This document shows, one piece after another, positions 1-7,508 of a DNA stretch of 31,304 nt. The notes beneath the pieces are model-generated. The model searched no databases. It was not told where the DNA came from and saw nothing but the letters and a program-made list of their open reading frames with translations. The translations under genes and the position numbers were made by a program. Positions within the stretch are counted from its first letter, which is position 1; every line of letters begins with the position of its first letter. Location of the stretch: positions 1-31,304 of IMG/VR virus record IMGVR_UViG_3300034073_001682; one strand, given 5' to 3'. The DNA comes from a virus.

Positions 1-1
1 G

Positions 2-127
2 CGCAAGGCGGCACGCATGGAGGTGGGCATGGCACGCACTCTGGATGACCTACGAGCGATCGCACGCGACCGAGGCTATAAGAACGGCTGGGTGTGGCGC
101 ATGGCTCAATTGAAGGGGATAAAGTAA
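2..127 (+). CDS. C-terminal end of a possible phage helicase-type protein (partial)
   Basis: An open frame runs in from the left edge and ends with TAA at 125-127, giving the last 41 residues of a protein. The tail is basic and ends in a segment reading [18 protein letters not shown]. This resembles the conserved C-terminal tail (an L..IA..RGYK.GW pattern) that I know from many phage superfamily 2 helicases and a few other phage DNA-metabolism proteins. Only this tail is visible, so the enzymatic domain cannot be confirmed. Its place directly upstream of ssb, a nuclease and the primase-helicase fits a replication role. Another protein carrying the same short tail would fit equally well. Confidence 0.5.
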   Translation, partial: RKAARMEVGMARTLDDLRAIARDRGYKNGWVWRMAQLKGIK

Positions 128-170
128 CACGATACACAACACATAGCACACGCTAACAACACACAACACA

Positions 171-842
171 ATGGAGCAATTACAAAAATTATCGGTTAAA
201 ATAGCCGACGAAGAGCAGTACAACGCCGTTACAGAAGTCATGCGTTCAATGGGGTACGAGCCTGACCCCGTGCCAATGTGGAGCGATTTTAATCAGAGAT
301 GGTCGACGGGCGATTTACGCGTGTTGACAACCGAGGATGGATATGGGATTTACAGCATAGACGCAGGCGATGAATTCACTCGCTATACCTACGACGAGTT
401 CATCTCGAAGTATCAGCCCCTAACCAAACCCCTAACCATCGGAGAGATTCATCAGTTACGGGAGTTGTTAAAGGCACACGTCGAAGCAAAGCCCGTGCAG
501 CCTGAACCGCAGCTCGAACCAACATCCGAAACATACAGCGGGGTCTTTCGATTTAGCTTTGATAGTATTTCATGTGTTTATTACGGTGGGGCATTATTAT
601 GGATGTCAAAAATCGCTCGATGGGTTGTAGGCGCGCGTATAACGGCAAATGCTTTAGACACCCACACCCTCATCGAAGCACCGCACCAGGTAGGCGGCTT
701 CTACTTACTGATCGGCAAGCGTGACCCAAAAGAGCCAACAAGTTACGGGCTATACGACGGTCAAGTGTTTTGGCGATGGACTAAAGAAGGCGAGGTCGTA
801 AGGACAGAATCAGCAACCAATTTAAAAGCAGTGAAAGCATGA
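171..842 (+). CDS. Two-domain hypothetical protein, founder copy of a phage paralogue family
   Basis: 223 residues, not recognised. Residues about 5-100 form a small alpha/beta unit starting LSVKIADEEQYNAVTEVM, with a central TRYTYDEF motif and a PLTIGEIHQLREL helix. It is clearly related to the next gene and to the N-terminus of the gene at 7893. A Pro/Glu-rich linker (about residues 105-120) leads to a second, Trp- and Tyr-rich domain of about 100 residues that the paralogues lack. There is no signal peptide or membrane segment. The start follows an A/C-rich leader without a Shine-Dalgarno sequence. The stop overlaps the next start as ATGA, so the two are probably translationally coupled. 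Function unknown; position suggests an early-expressed accessory role. Confidence 0.8.
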   Translation: MEQLQKLSVKIADEEQYNAVTEVMRSMGYEPDPVPMWSDFNQRWSTGDLRVLTTEDGYGIYSIDAGDEFTRYTYDEFISKYQPLTKPLTIGEIHQLRELLKAHVEAKPVQPEPQLEPTSETYSGVFRFSFDSISCVYYGGALLWMSKIARWVVGARITANALDTHTLIEAPHQVGGFYLLIGKRDPKEPTSYGLYDGQVFWRWTKEGEVVRTESATNLKAVKA

Positions 843-1162
843 CCAAATTTACCAACATAACCGTCAAGATAGCAGACGAACGCGAGTTTAATGACGTTGC
901 CGAAGTGCTAAGAGGAATGAATTATACACCCTATGAAGACGCGCATTTTAGCGATTGGAGCTTAAAATATGCAAAGGGAAATTATCACATTCTTGGTGAA
1001 GAAGATGGCACGTATGTAATTTACGAGCACAACCATAACCGAGAGGTTATGTCTTACCATGAGTTTATGGCAAAGTACTCAGTATCACCGCTATCTAAGG
1101 ATGAGGTACTTTTGCTTCGAGAGATTATTTACAACTATAAGTCAACCGCAGGTAAGTTATGA
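839..1162 (+). CDS. Small hypothetical protein, paralogue of the preceding gene
   Basis: 107 residues. Almost the whole protein matches the first domain of the upstream neighbour: it begins with TVKIADEREFNDVAEVL, has a YHEFMAKY motif where the neighbour has YDEFISKY, and closes with a PLSKDEVLLLREI helix. This is a tandem duplication followed by divergence, with the second domain either lost here or gained there. It is coupled at both ends by ATGA overlaps (start at 839 over the upstream stop, stop over the ssb start). No catalytic motif is evident. It could be a small protein-binding module; I do not recognise the family. Confidence 0.8.
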   Translation: MTKFTNITVKIADEREFNDVAEVLRGMNYTPYEDAHFSDWSLKYAKGNYHILGEEDGTYVIYEHNHNREVMSYHEFMAKYSVSPLSKDEVLLLREIIYNYKSTAGKL

Positions 1163-1575
1163 TAAACAAAATCACCCTCTTAGGCAACGTCGGTCAAGAC
1201 CCGACGGCCAAAATATTTGACAACGGCGGCTCAATCGCTGAGTTCTCGCTTGCCACAACCGAAAGTTGGAAGGACAAGACGACGGGCCAAAAAAAGGAAG
1301 CAACCGAGTGGCATAATTGCGTTGTCAACGGCCCGCTGGTTGAGGTTGTCAAACGCTACGTAAAGAAGGGCTCGAAGCTCTACATTGAGGGTAAGGTAAA
1401 GACCCGTTCTTGGGGTGAAGGAGATCAAAAAAAGTACCGCACTGAAGTGATTGTAAATACCTTGAAGATGCTGGACGGTAAGCCGAGCGACGCACAACCC
1501 TCTCAACCCGCACAACCACACGACGCACCAATGAACCTCAGCGGTGATGATGATAACAATGACCTACCATTTTAA
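1159..1575 (+). CDS. ssb: Single-stranded DNA-binding protein
   Basis: 138 residues with the standard bacterial SSB layout. The OB fold spans about residues 1-105, opening INKITLLGNVGQDP and containing the typical EWHNCVV and GSKLYIEGKVKTRSW strands. A Gln/Pro-rich disordered linker follows, then an acidic tip ending DDDNNDLPF. That tip is the interaction motif by which SSB recruits partner proteins. The protein coats ssDNA during phage replication and recombination. The start overlaps the stop of the upstream gene as ATGA, and a VRR-NUC nuclease gene starts 3 bases after its stop, so the three are one operon. Length and tail match the family norm. Confidence 0.95.
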   Translation: MINKITLLGNVGQDPTAKIFDNGGSIAEFSLATTESWKDKTTGQKKEATEWHNCVVNGPLVEVVKRYVKKGSKLYIEGKVKTRSWGEGDQKKYRTEVIVNTLKMLDGKPSDAQPSQPAQPHDAPMNLSGDDDNNDLPF

Positions 1576-1578
1576 CCC

Positions 1579-1989
1579 ATGAACGAAACCAATATCTCAC
1601 AGCGGATCCGCATTGCACAATCCAAGAGCGGCAAGAGCGTACTATTCCGCAACAACGTCGGCAGCGCATGGCGTGGCGACGTGACTAAGCAGCCCGACGG
1701 TTCAATAATAATTCGCAACCCTCAGATAGTGCACTTCGGACTTGTCAAAGGCAGCAGCGACCTAATCGGGTACACCAAGCTACGCATCGCACCTGAACAC
1801 GTAGGTAAGCTCGTGGCGGTGTTCACCGCGATTGAAGTGAAGACCGACAAGGGGCGGGTGTCACCTGAGCAGGAGCACTTCATAGGTCGCATCAACATCG
1901 AAGGTGGCATCGCTGGCATCGCTCGCTCAGAGGCCGACGCAGCACAGATCGTAAACCGTGGCATCATCTCAACGCACTACAATGGATAA
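1579..1989 (+). CDS. VRR-NUC domain nuclease
   Basis: 136 residues, the normal size for a stand-alone VRR-NUC (PD-(D/E)XK superfamily) phage nuclease. The visible motifs are FRNNVGSAWRG near residues 23-33, the catalytic Asp of GSSDLIG (D61), the E-x-K pair in AIEVK (E86, K88) and the SPEQEHF helix with Q98. Such proteins are thought to act on DNA with structure or flaps during phage replication and recombination. Being next to ssb supports this. It overlaps the start of the next gene by 8 bases. The nuclease fold assignment is firm from the motifs; the exact substrate is unknown. Confidence 0.85.
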   Translation: MNETNISQRIRIAQSKSGKSVLFRNNVGSAWRGDVTKQPDGSIIIRNPQIVHFGLVKGSSDLIGYTKLRIAPEHVGKLVAVFTAIEVKTDKGRVSPEQEHFIGRINIEGGIAGIARSEADAAQIVNRGIISTHYNG

Positions 1990-2719
1990 CACATCAACCA
2001 CATCAACAGCCGACATTCAACTAGGACAGTTCTCGGTCACTGTACAGCCTCGATGCGCTATACTTATTCTCATGCACATGGGCAACCCTGAGCGTGAGGC
2101 GGTGTTCAAGCAGGTTATTGAGCACCTTGTCAGCGCATTGAACAACGACTACGACGTGAGATATAGGCCGTTCATCTTCATGGATCATGAGGCGCATCGA
2201 GGCACAGCCCGTTATCTTAGCAACGATATGCCGCTGGCTACACGTCACAACAAGGCGTTGAAGTCTATGCTTGAGGATGAATGGCAATGGGACTACCTTA
2301 TGCAGCTTGGAAGCGACGACCTTATCACCTCCGATGGTTTGGCTACGGCGGCTAAGTGGATGAAGCAGGGCTGCAAGTTCGGCTCGTTCACTAAGTGCGC
2401 GCTGGTCAGCCTGTGCCGCACGAAGATGCGTGTGCATCACTCTCAGGGCAACATGGGCGCGGGTCGCTTTGTGCACCGCTCACTGATCGAGGCAACGATT
2501 AAAGAGCACGGTCACATGTGGTCGCCGCACCTTATTAAGGGGCTCGACGGCAACAGCGAGCGATTGATAACATCGACCACCCGTGTTGCCGTGCACCCGA
2601 TAGGCACCTATTTACCCGTCGTGTTCGACCTCAAAACGAGCGACAACCTACACCATTACGACGACCCGAAGTATCATAGCATCGCTGAGGTGCCGTTCGA
2701 CTGGTCAATGATTGATTAA
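1982..2719 (+). CDS. GT-A-like glycosyltransferase (family 2-like)
   Basis: 245 residues from the ATG at 1982. An in-frame ATG at 1958 would add eight residues but overlaps the nuclease further. The N-terminal part has the layout of GT-A enzymes: a hydrophobic strand (CAILILMHM), a helix with LATRHNKALKSM, then DYLMQLGSDDLI, where GSDD is placed like the metal-binding DxD of family 2 transferases. A later GAGRFVHRSLIE resembles the acceptor-side helix. There is no membrane segment. The substrate cannot be read. In phages such enzymes may modify DNA bases, virion proteins or host surface sugars. A second GT-like gene lies at 12005, and the two are not close in sequence. Confidence 0.65.
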   Translation: MDNTSTTSTADIQLGQFSVTVQPRCAILILMHMGNPEREAVFKQVIEHLVSALNNDYDVRYRPFIFMDHEAHRGTARYLSNDMPLATRHNKALKSMLEDEWQWDYLMQLGSDDLITSDGLATAAKWMKQGCKFGSFTKCALVSLCRTKMRVHHSQGNMGAGRFVHRSLIEATIKEHGHMWSPHLIKGLDGNSERLITSTTRVAVHPIGTYLPVVFDLKTSDNLHHYDDPKYHSIAEVPFDWSMID

Positions 2720-2726
2720 CCAACCT

Positions 2727-2759
2727 TGCACCGAGGCGCAATAACCGCGCCTTAGTGCA
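2727..2759 (+). promoter_or_regulatory. Interrupted hairpin in the leader of the primase-helicase gene
   Basis: In the 66-base gap before the primase gene, TGCAC (2727-2731) pairs with GTGCA (2755-2759). Inside it AGGCGC (2734-2739) pairs with GCGCCT (2747-2752) around a 7-base loop, leaving a small internal loop between the two stems. A second short hairpin, GCGC-TGCG-GCGC, follows at about 2767-2778, just before the start codon. No U-run follows, so this is not an intrinsic terminator. It may be a translation-control or processing element. The pairing is seen; the role is inferred. Confidence 0.45.
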
Positions 2760-2785
2760 CCAAACCGCGCTGCGGCGCATTACAG

Positions 2786-5431
2786 ATGGATATTCAAGAG
2801 GTAAAAGCGGCAGCCGACATTGTGGAGGTTGTCGGTAGGTACGTTGCGCTCAAAAAAAAGGGCAAGGAGTGGGTCGGATTATGCCCGTTTCACGATGACA
2901 AAAAGCCTTCGATGGGCGTTGTGCCTGACAAAGACTTGTTCAAGTGCCTTGCGTGTGGCGAGGGCGGCGACGTAGTTGATTTCGTGACCAAAATCGAGCG
3001 ATGCGAGGTACCTAGGGCACTAGAGATCATAAGCAACACCACCGCTGCACCCATCGAGCAGCCCGCAGACAAGCCTAAGCCGTGGATATGGGTGGAGCAT
3101 TGCGAGAGCGTGCCACCGATGCCTGACAGTCACTATCAACTAGGTCAACCATCGGAGGTGCATAAGTACACGCCTACTTATTATGTGGTGCGGTTCAACA
3201 CCGATAAGGGTAAGGAGATGCGCCCGCTTATTTACGCTGAGCGCGACGGTAAGCGCTCCTGGCGGTGGCAACGCCCTGCGGGTAAGTTGCCACTATATAA
3301 CACCTCATCGCTTGTAGACACGTCGTTACCTGTAGTCGTTGTCGAGGGCGAGAAGACCTGTAACTGGCTGCAAGGTAAGATTAAGTCGCTAGCCGTCATC
3401 GCGTGGCACGGTGGGGTGAACGCCGTTGATAAGCACGACTGGTCGCCATTGCAAGGCCGTAAGGTATTGTACTGGCCTGACAACGACGCGGTAGGCTACT
3501 GCGCGATGGTGATAGCCCGCGAGTTGTGTGGCGGCACTGGCGACTTCATCACCTCACCGCTCACAGCACCGCAGGGGTGGGATGTCGCTGACAGCGGCTG
3601 GACGGCAGCGGTTACCCTCGGCTGGCTGCAAGCCAACCGTGTTGAGCCGCAAGGCTGGGGGCTGCCTCCCGACTGGTCAGATGAGGTGGAGGGCGTAACC
3701 TACACGATGCACGGGGTGACGGCCTGCGCACTGCGCACAGGCGACAGGTATAGCGTGCGCATTGAGCCTAAGCAGCCCGAAGCGGTAGAATCACCGGCCG
3801 CACCGCAGCCACCCGCTACTACCGACCGCTATTTTCGCTGCCTCGGTTACTTCAAGTCTGACAGTGGCGGGGTAGAATTTGCGTTCTACGTCTACGCATC
3901 GCGCATGGTGCACTACATGACAAGCGGTAAGATGACCAAGAAGGAGCTATACACAATGGCACCGCCTGACTATTGGGAAGCACTCTACCCCGCTCGCGGC
4001 AGCTTCGATGCTGACACGGCTGCGAGCGACTTGATGCAGAGTTGCTATCGCAAGGGCATCTTCAACATGGATAATATCAGAGGCCGTGGTGCATGGCGCG
4101 ACGGAGGTCGCTATGTCATTCACGCTGGAGACAGCCTATATGTCGACGGCAAGCAATGTAACACCTACGAGATCGACAGCAAGTACATCTACGAGGTCGG
4201 CAACACGATGGACTTACATAACCATAACCCCATCAATAAAGAGCAAGGGCGCAAGTTCATTGAGTTGCTATCGCATATAAGCTGGGAGCGGCGCGTGAAC
4301 GCACAGTTGCTTGCAGGGTGGTGCGTCATTGCGCCGATATGTGGCGCGCTGATGTGGCGACCTCACGTGTGGATAACGGGAGGCGCGGGCACTGGTAAGA
4401 CGTACATCATGCGCGAGATCGTGATGAAGATAATGGGGCCAGCGGCAGCACCCGTGGAGGGGTCAACCACCGAGAGCGGAATTAGGCAGTACCTCGGTCA
4501 CGATGCGTTGCCGGTTATCTTCGACGAGGCCGAGGCCGAGGATAAGAACGCGATGAACCGCATTGAGGAGATATTGAACCTCATGCGCATATCCTCAGCA
4601 GAGAGCGCAAGCAAGATGTTGAAGGGCACGGCTGGGCACGCGGCCAAGTCGTTCAGTATTAGGAGTTCGTTTTTGTTCGCATCGATTATCTACCAAGCGC
4701 GCAAGCATGCCGACCGCACGCGGGTATCGGTGTTGGGCCTGTCCAAGTACCTTGGTGACCGCGATGCGCACTTCGAGGAGTTAAAGCGCAAATACATTGC
4801 GGTAATGAGCGATGATTTTGTGAGCGGATTTCACGCCCGCACGATCACGATGTTACCCACGTTAATGGCTAACATTGAGGTGTTCACCAAGGTGGCAAGC
4901 GAGTATTTAGGCAGCAGCCGTCTGGCCGATCAGATCGCACCGCTGTGCGCTGGGGCGTGGCTACTTGCCTCCGACAAGGTAGTGACCGAGGAGTTAGCCC
5001 GTCGATGGATGGAGCAGCAGGATTGGGAGGAGGAGCGCAGCCTAGAGGGCGACCGCGATGAATTGCAGTTGCTCAGCTACTTGTTAGAGTGTGTCGTGAA
5101 GGTGGAGCAAGGCGAGTATGGCTCAACGGTTGAGCGCACCATCGGGGAGTTGATCGACGGCTGCCTAAGCGGTGGTAATAATTACACCCATGTAGAGCAG
5201 ATGAAGGACAGGCTACTGAGGGTAGGTATTAAGATCGACGCGGGGCGGTTCATTGTGAGCAACACAGCCAAGGGCGTGCGCGACTTACTGCGTGGGACAC
5301 AGTGGGAAAAGAACCACGGTAAGGTGTTGCAGCGCATCGACGGTGCCGAGTGCACGGGCACTATTTACTTCATGTCTGGTCACTCATCGCGTGGGGTTGC
5401 AATCGCTTGGAAGTCAATAACGACGGGGTAA
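2786..5431 (+). CDS. Primase-helicase: CHC2 zinc finger, Toprim-like and DUF927-type P-loop domains
   Basis: 881 residues. A CHC2 zinc finger lies at the N-terminus (C33, H36, C54, C57 in CPFH and CLAC), followed by a Toprim-like segment with VVEGEK at about 185-190 and PDND at 231-234. After a linker comes a P-loop ATPase of the DUF927 helicase-like type, with Walker A GGAGTGKT at 532-539 and Walker B PVIFDEAE at 576-583. The expected role is to prime DNA synthesis and unwind the fork for phage replication. The whole arrangement is typical of single-chain phage primase-helicases. The gene is separated from its upstream neighbour by a hairpin-rich leader. A 6-bp hairpin (TCACCT/AGGTGA, 5433-5454) follows the stop without a U-run. 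Confidence 0.9.
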   Translation: MDIQEVKAAADIVEVVGRYVALKKKGKEWVGLCPFHDDKKPSMGVVPDKDLFKCLACGEGGDVVDFVTKIERCEVPRALEIISNTTAAPIEQPADKPKPWIWVEHCESVPPMPDSHYQLGQPSEVHKYTPTYYVVRFNTDKGKEMRPLIYAERDGKRSWRWQRPAGKLPLYNTSSLVDTSLPVVVVEGEKTCNWLQGKIKSLAVIAWHGGVNAVDKHDWSPLQGRKVLYWPDNDAVGYCAMVIARELCGGTGDFITSPLTAPQGWDVADSGWTAAVTLGWLQANRVEPQGWGLPPDWSDEVEGVTYTMHGVTACALRTGDRYSVRIEPKQPEAVESPAAPQPPATTDRYFRCLGYFKSDSGGVEFAFYVYASRMVHYMTSGKMTKKELYTMAPPDYWEALYPARGSFDADTAASDLMQSCYRKGIFNMDNIRGRGAWRDGGRYVIHAGDSLYVDGKQCNTYEIDSKYIYEVGNTMDLHNHNPINKEQGRKFIELLSHISWERRVNAQLLAGWCVIAPICGALMWRPHVWITGGAGTGKTYIMREIVMKIMGPAAAPVEGSTTESGIRQYLGHDALPVIFDEAEAEDKNAMNRIEEILNLMRISSAESASKMLKGTAGHAAKSFSIRSSFLFASIIYQARKHADRTRVSVLGLSKYLGDRDAHFEELKRKYIAVMSDDFVSGFHARTITMLPTLMANIEVFTKVASEYLGSSRLADQIAPLCAGAWLLASDKVVTEELARRWMEQQDWEEERSLEGDRDELQLLSYLLECVVKVEQGEYGSTVERTIGELIDGCLSGGNNYTHVEQMKDRLLRVGIKIDAGRFIVSNTAKGVRDLLRGTQWEKNHGKVLQRIDGAECTGTIYFMSGHSSRGVAIAWKSITTG

Positions 5432-5497
5432 ATCACCTCCGACGGTGTAGGTGAGTGAAAAAAAATGAGCTTTAAGGTGAAAAAAAGTAATATTTTT

Positions 5498-5528
5498 TTT
5501 GGTAGTGTGAATTTTCGTAGTATCTTTA
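5498..5528 (+). promoter_or_regulatory. Bacteroidota-type promoter for the middle early operon
   Basis: TTTG at 5498-5501 is followed after exactly 19 bases by TATCTTTA at 5521-5528, which matches the Bacteroidota -33/-7 consensus (TTTG, TAnnTTTG) in all but the last base. The first ATG downstream, at 5549, lies 20 bases further on. The segment TTTTCGTAGTATCTTTACC matches a second promoter in front of terS (- strand, 31239-31257) at 17 of 19 bases, which supports both. It drives the run of small genes that starts at 5549. Confidence 0.75.
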
Positions 5529-5548
5529 CCACATCAAACAACACGGAT

Positions 5549-5710
5549 ATGACAACGAAGATCACAAACGGAGCACAGTTAGCATGGAAACTCGCAGACG
5601 GAGGAGTAAATGTATCGTTAATCGGTAAGAACTTAGATAAACGAGTATCACTTTGGTTGAGCCGCAAAGAGGTTTACATTGAAAACGGAGTGTTGAAACT
5701 ATCGAAATAA
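5549..5710 (+). CDS. Small hypothetical protein, first gene after the promoter
   Basis: 53 residues from ATG 5549. An in-frame ATG at 5465 would give 81 residues but lies upstream of the promoter's -7 element, so the shorter form is preferred. It starts MTTKITNGAQLAWKLADGG and has alternating hydrophobic residues (VSLWLSRKEVYIENGVLKL) suggesting a small beta-rich fold. No known family is recognised. It heads an operon of small genes and could be a regulator or an anti-host factor, but the sequence shows neither. A 55-base gap to the next gene ends in a conserved leader repeat. Confidence 0.6.
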   Translation: MTTKITNGAQLAWKLADGGVNVSLIGKNLDKRVSLWLSRKEVYIENGVLKLSK

Positions 5711-5765
5711 CCAAACCCACGGGGAGCAGCATCCTACACTGCATAAACCAATAAATCAAATAGCT

Positions 5766-5939
5766 ATGAAGGCATCAAAAGCAGTAACAATTTTACTTTC
5801 ACTCCCTTACGTTTTTAATGGCATGGAACGCGAGCAATTATCAAAACTCGCAAGCGCATCACCATTTTTTATTCCCCGCAAGCACACGAAAATGAGCTAC
5901 CGCGCTCAGCAACGGGCGGCAAAAAAACGTAAGAAGTAA
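5766..5939 (+). CDS. 57-residue basic hypothetical protein
   Basis: 57 residues. It has a hydrophobic N-terminal stretch (AVTILLSLPYVFNGM) and a strongly basic C-terminus ending RAAKKRKK. The start is fixed by the conserved leader repeat that also precedes the next two genes. The hydrophobic stretch is too short and too interrupted by Pro and polar residues to be called a membrane segment with confidence. A small nucleic-acid-binding protein is possible because of the basic tail. I do not recognise the family. Confidence 0.55.
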   Translation: MKASKAVTILLSLPYVFNGMEREQLSKLASASPFFIPRKHTKMSYRAQQRAAKKRKK

Positions 5940-5956
5940 CCAATAAATCAAACGCT

Positions 5957-6316
5957 ATGAAAGCACTACTTATCCTTTACCCTCAGCACGTCAGTAATTA
6001 CCGAGATCATTGGGCGACTGGCGGTTACCGATTTATCGACACGGTTCAAGACGACAACGAAGCATGGAAGATCGTTAACAACCGCGAAGATGTTATGACC
6101 GACGACGACGGCACAATGAGAACCGACAGCGGGCGTATTGTGTGGGAGGAGGGTTACAACACATTTGATTTTGGCGACTACTCTTACCATGTGTATGACC
6201 TTGCGAAATTAGAGCCGCTGAATTACAAGACTCACGCTAACATTTTCGCGGCTATTGCAGCCGTGAATCCGTGGAACATGGATGAGATTGAAGCGATTGT
6301 TAGCGCAAACCAATAA
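5957..6316 (+). CDS. Hypothetical acidic protein
   Basis: 119 residues, acidic, starting MKALLILYPQHVSNYRDHW, with aromatic and Asp-rich segments (TDDDGTMRTDSGRIVWEEGY) and a C-terminal helix ending in NPWNMDEIEAIVSANQ. There is no signal peptide, membrane segment or catalytic motif I can name. The start is supported by the upstream leader repeat, and its stop codon lies inside the next copy of that repeat. Composition is soluble and cytoplasmic. Function is unknown; it is one of the accessory small genes of the early operon. Confidence 0.7.
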   Translation: MKALLILYPQHVSNYRDHWATGGYRFIDTVQDDNEAWKIVNNREDVMTDDDGTMRTDSGRIVWEEGYNTFDFGDYSYHVYDLAKLEPLNYKTHANIFAAIAAVNPWNMDEIEAIVSANQ

Positions 6317-6326
6317 AACAAACACC

Positions 6327-6404
6327 ATGACACAATTCACTTACACGGCTATCAAGGTAGCCGACCGCACCCGCTACACCTACGAACAATTCATGCAGCT
6401 ATGA
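6327..6404 (+). CDS. 25-residue ORF, internally deleted remnant of the 171/839 paralogue family
   Basis: 25 codons from ATG 6327 to TGA 6402-6404. The first part (MTQFTYTAIKVAD) matches the N-terminus of the gene at 839 (MTKFTNITVKIAD). The second part (TRYTYEQFM) matches the TRYTYDEF motif from the middle of the protein at 171. About 55 residues between these blocks are missing. It has a conserved leader repeat and its stop overlaps the next start as ATGA, so it is probably still translated, perhaps only to couple translation of the next gene. It could instead be a relic without function. Confidence 0.5.
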   Translation: MTQFTYTAIKVADRTRYTYEQFMQL

Positions 6405-6958
6405 AAACAACGCTAAACAAAATCCGCGAGAAAAAACCTTGCGAAGAATCTTGGAAAAAGCTGCTTACCTCTTTAGGTAAGACGGATGCTGATGACACTG
6501 AGGTTACAATACGCTACATTCTCGACCTGTTGGGGGTTAAAGATGCTATTTGGGCGTTGCGTGCAGTCGAAGGTCACGATAAAGAGATACGCCTATTCGC
6601 TTGCGACTGTGCAGAGAGCGTGCTACCTTTTTACGGGGCGAAATACCCCGATGATAACCGCCCACGAACTGCTATTGAGGTATCACGTCGACACGCTAAT
6701 GGCGAGGCTACCGAAGACGAGCTGGCTGCTGCGTGGGATGCTGCGTGGGAAGCTGCGTGGGATGCTGCGTGGGAAGCTGCGAGGGCTGCGTGGGGGCTGC
6801 GGGGGCTGCGAGGGATGCTGCGAGGGCTGCGTGGGAAGCTGCGAGGGCTGCGTGGGAAGCTGCGAGGGATGCTGCGGGGGCTGCTGCGGGGGCTGCTGCG
6901 TGGGAAGCTGCGGGGGCTGCGGGGGCTGCGAGGGATGCTGCGGGGGATGCTGAATTAG
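6401..6958 (+). CDS. Ala/Trp-rich repeat protein, reading frame broken at a five-G run
   Basis: The 185-residue frame begins with about 110 residues that look like a conserved phage protein ([25 protein letters not shown] and [12 protein letters not shown] segments). It then enters six-base-derived repeats encoding [10 protein letters not shown]. At 6792-6796 a run of five G breaks the pattern: beyond it this frame gives a poor Leu-Arg-Gly string to 6958. The -1 frame continues the Ala-Ala-(Arg/Trp)-(Asp/Glu) pattern to a sensible end ([14 protein letters not shown]) with stop at 6991-6993. The intended product is thus probably 197 residues spanning 6401-6993. Either a frameshift mutation, repeat slippage or ribosomal -1 shifting on the G run is involved. 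Function unknown; the start is coupled by ATGA to the 25-codon ORF. Confidence 0.7.
   Translation: MKTTLNKIREKKPCEESWKKLLTSLGKTDADDTEVTIRYILDLLGVKDAIWALRAVEGHDKEIRLFACDCAESVLPFYGAKYPDDNRPRTAIEVSRRHANGEATEDELAAAWDAAWEAAWDAAWEAARAAWGLRGLRGMLRGLRGKLRGLRGKLRGMLRGLLRGLLRGKLRGLRGLRGMLRGMLN
6722..6954 (+). repeat. GCTGCG-based repeat tract within the Ala-rich gene
   Basis: About 230 bases are built from short variants of GCT GCG followed by TGG GAT, TGG GAA, AGG GAT, AGG or GGG. The units are imperfect but in near-perfect three-base phase, except for the five-G run at 6792-6796, which shifts the phase by one. The tract is G-rich on the + strand, prone to slippage and to short-read assembly error. 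Length variation between isolates is expected. Confidence 0.8.
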
Positions 6959-7028
6959 ACAAGCAACGTGAATTTTTATTGAAGTATATATGACCCTCCA
7001 CATTTAAGACAGCGACCGCGCCCATGTG

Positions 7029-7157
7029 ATGCAGTTGCTATTCCACCTCGACAAGGTCGAAAACTCCGACGGCTCGTACACCATAGCGGACGAGGATGAG
7101 GCAACAGTACGAGAGGTGCTAAGTGAGGCGTTTATCGTGCATACGATTGAATTTTAA
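7029..7157 (+). CDS. 42-residue acidic hypothetical protein
   Basis: ATG 7029 to TAA 7155-7157 encodes 42 residues, acidic, with a segment DGSYTIADEDEATVREVL. GTG at 7026 is a possible alternative start; the frame is closed upstream at 7005-7007. It fills most of the gap between the repeat protein and the next gene, and its stop sits at the start of a repeated intergenic motif. No family is recognised. It is supported only by open frame, composition and spacing, so the call is tentative. Confidence 0.45.
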   Translation: MQLLFHLDKVENSDGSYTIADEDEATVREVLSEAFIVHTIEF

Positions 7158-7508
7158 CCGCCTAACGGCATAAGACAACAGATATGAACTGGACAACAAT
7201 TTTCAAAAGAGAAAAGCCAACTGCGACAATGCCTGACCCAAGGTTTGATGACAATTGGAGGCAAGAACGATACGAGGAAAACTTAAGACAAGGCGTTTTA
7301 TCCTTACAGCAAGGCAAAAGCATAAAAATCATTGACGACGGTAGAGGGTATGAATTGGCGTTGGAAATAAAACACCGCTTTATTTTAGAGTACCAAAAGA
7401 AGTTGTCTGAAAAAATAAAAATTAATGGATGTGGCGTTATTACTGTCTCTTTTCAAAGTGAAACATAATTCGCTTCCACCCGAATAAACTAACCGCCTAA
7501 CGGTATAA
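7155..7508 (+). repeat. Two-copy intergenic motif TAACCGCCTAACGGYATAA
   Basis: The 19-base motif occurs at 7155-7173 and 7490-7508, each time just before a gene start (ATG at 7184 and 7519). It differs at a single base. It contains the small stem GCC-TAAC-GGC (GCC-TAAC-GGT in copy 2, using a G-T pair). The AACGGCAT part recurs at 14197-14204 in the cassette-like region. It may be a leader or processing element, or a degenerate recombination-site arm. Span given covers both copies and the gene between them. Confidence 0.6.
7184..7468 (+). CDS. Hypothetical protein
   Basis: 94 residues, mixed charge, starting MNWTTIFKREKPTATMPDPR. The middle is helical and charged (WRQERYEENLRQGVLSLQQGK), and the C-terminal half looks alpha/beta (KIIDDGRGYELALEIKHRF and INGCGVITVSF). 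No transmembrane or signal segment is present. The gene is preceded by the first copy of the TAACCGCCTAACGG motif. The coding sequence is more AT-rich than the replication genes upstream. Function cannot be read. Confidence 0.7.
   Translation: MNWTTIFKREKPTATMPDPRFDDNWRQERYEENLRQGVLSLQQGKSIKIIDDGRGYELALEIKHRFILEYQKKLSEKIKINGCGVITVSFQSET

Larger units (their letters stand above)
5746..6330 (+). repeat. Three-copy translation-leader repeat, AACCAATAAAWCAAA followed by ATG
   Basis: Nearly the same 20-odd bases precede three successive start codons: AACCAATAAATCAAA at 5746-5760 (ATG 5766), AACCAATAAATCAAA at 5938-5952 (ATG 5957) and AACCAATAAAACAAA at 6308-6322 (ATG 6327). In the third copy the stop codon of the upstream gene sits inside the repeat. 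The repeats are A-rich and contain no Shine-Dalgarno core, in line with Bacteroidota translation starts. They confirm the start codons of all three small genes. Span given covers the three copies and the genes between them. Confidence 0.7.

Noticed and set aside
553-560. TAGCTTTG as a promoter inside the first complete gene
   Set aside because: It matches the -7 consensus but has no good -33 partner at the right distance and no gene start shortly downstream.
5433-5465. Terminator after the primase-helicase gene
   Set aside because: The TCACCT/AGGTGA hairpin is followed by As on the + strand, not Ts, and no - strand gene ends here.
6683-7025. Pro/Gln- and Ala/Pro-rich antisense ORFs over the GCTGCG repeat
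   Set aside because: They are translations of the repeat tract in other frames and have no independent support.
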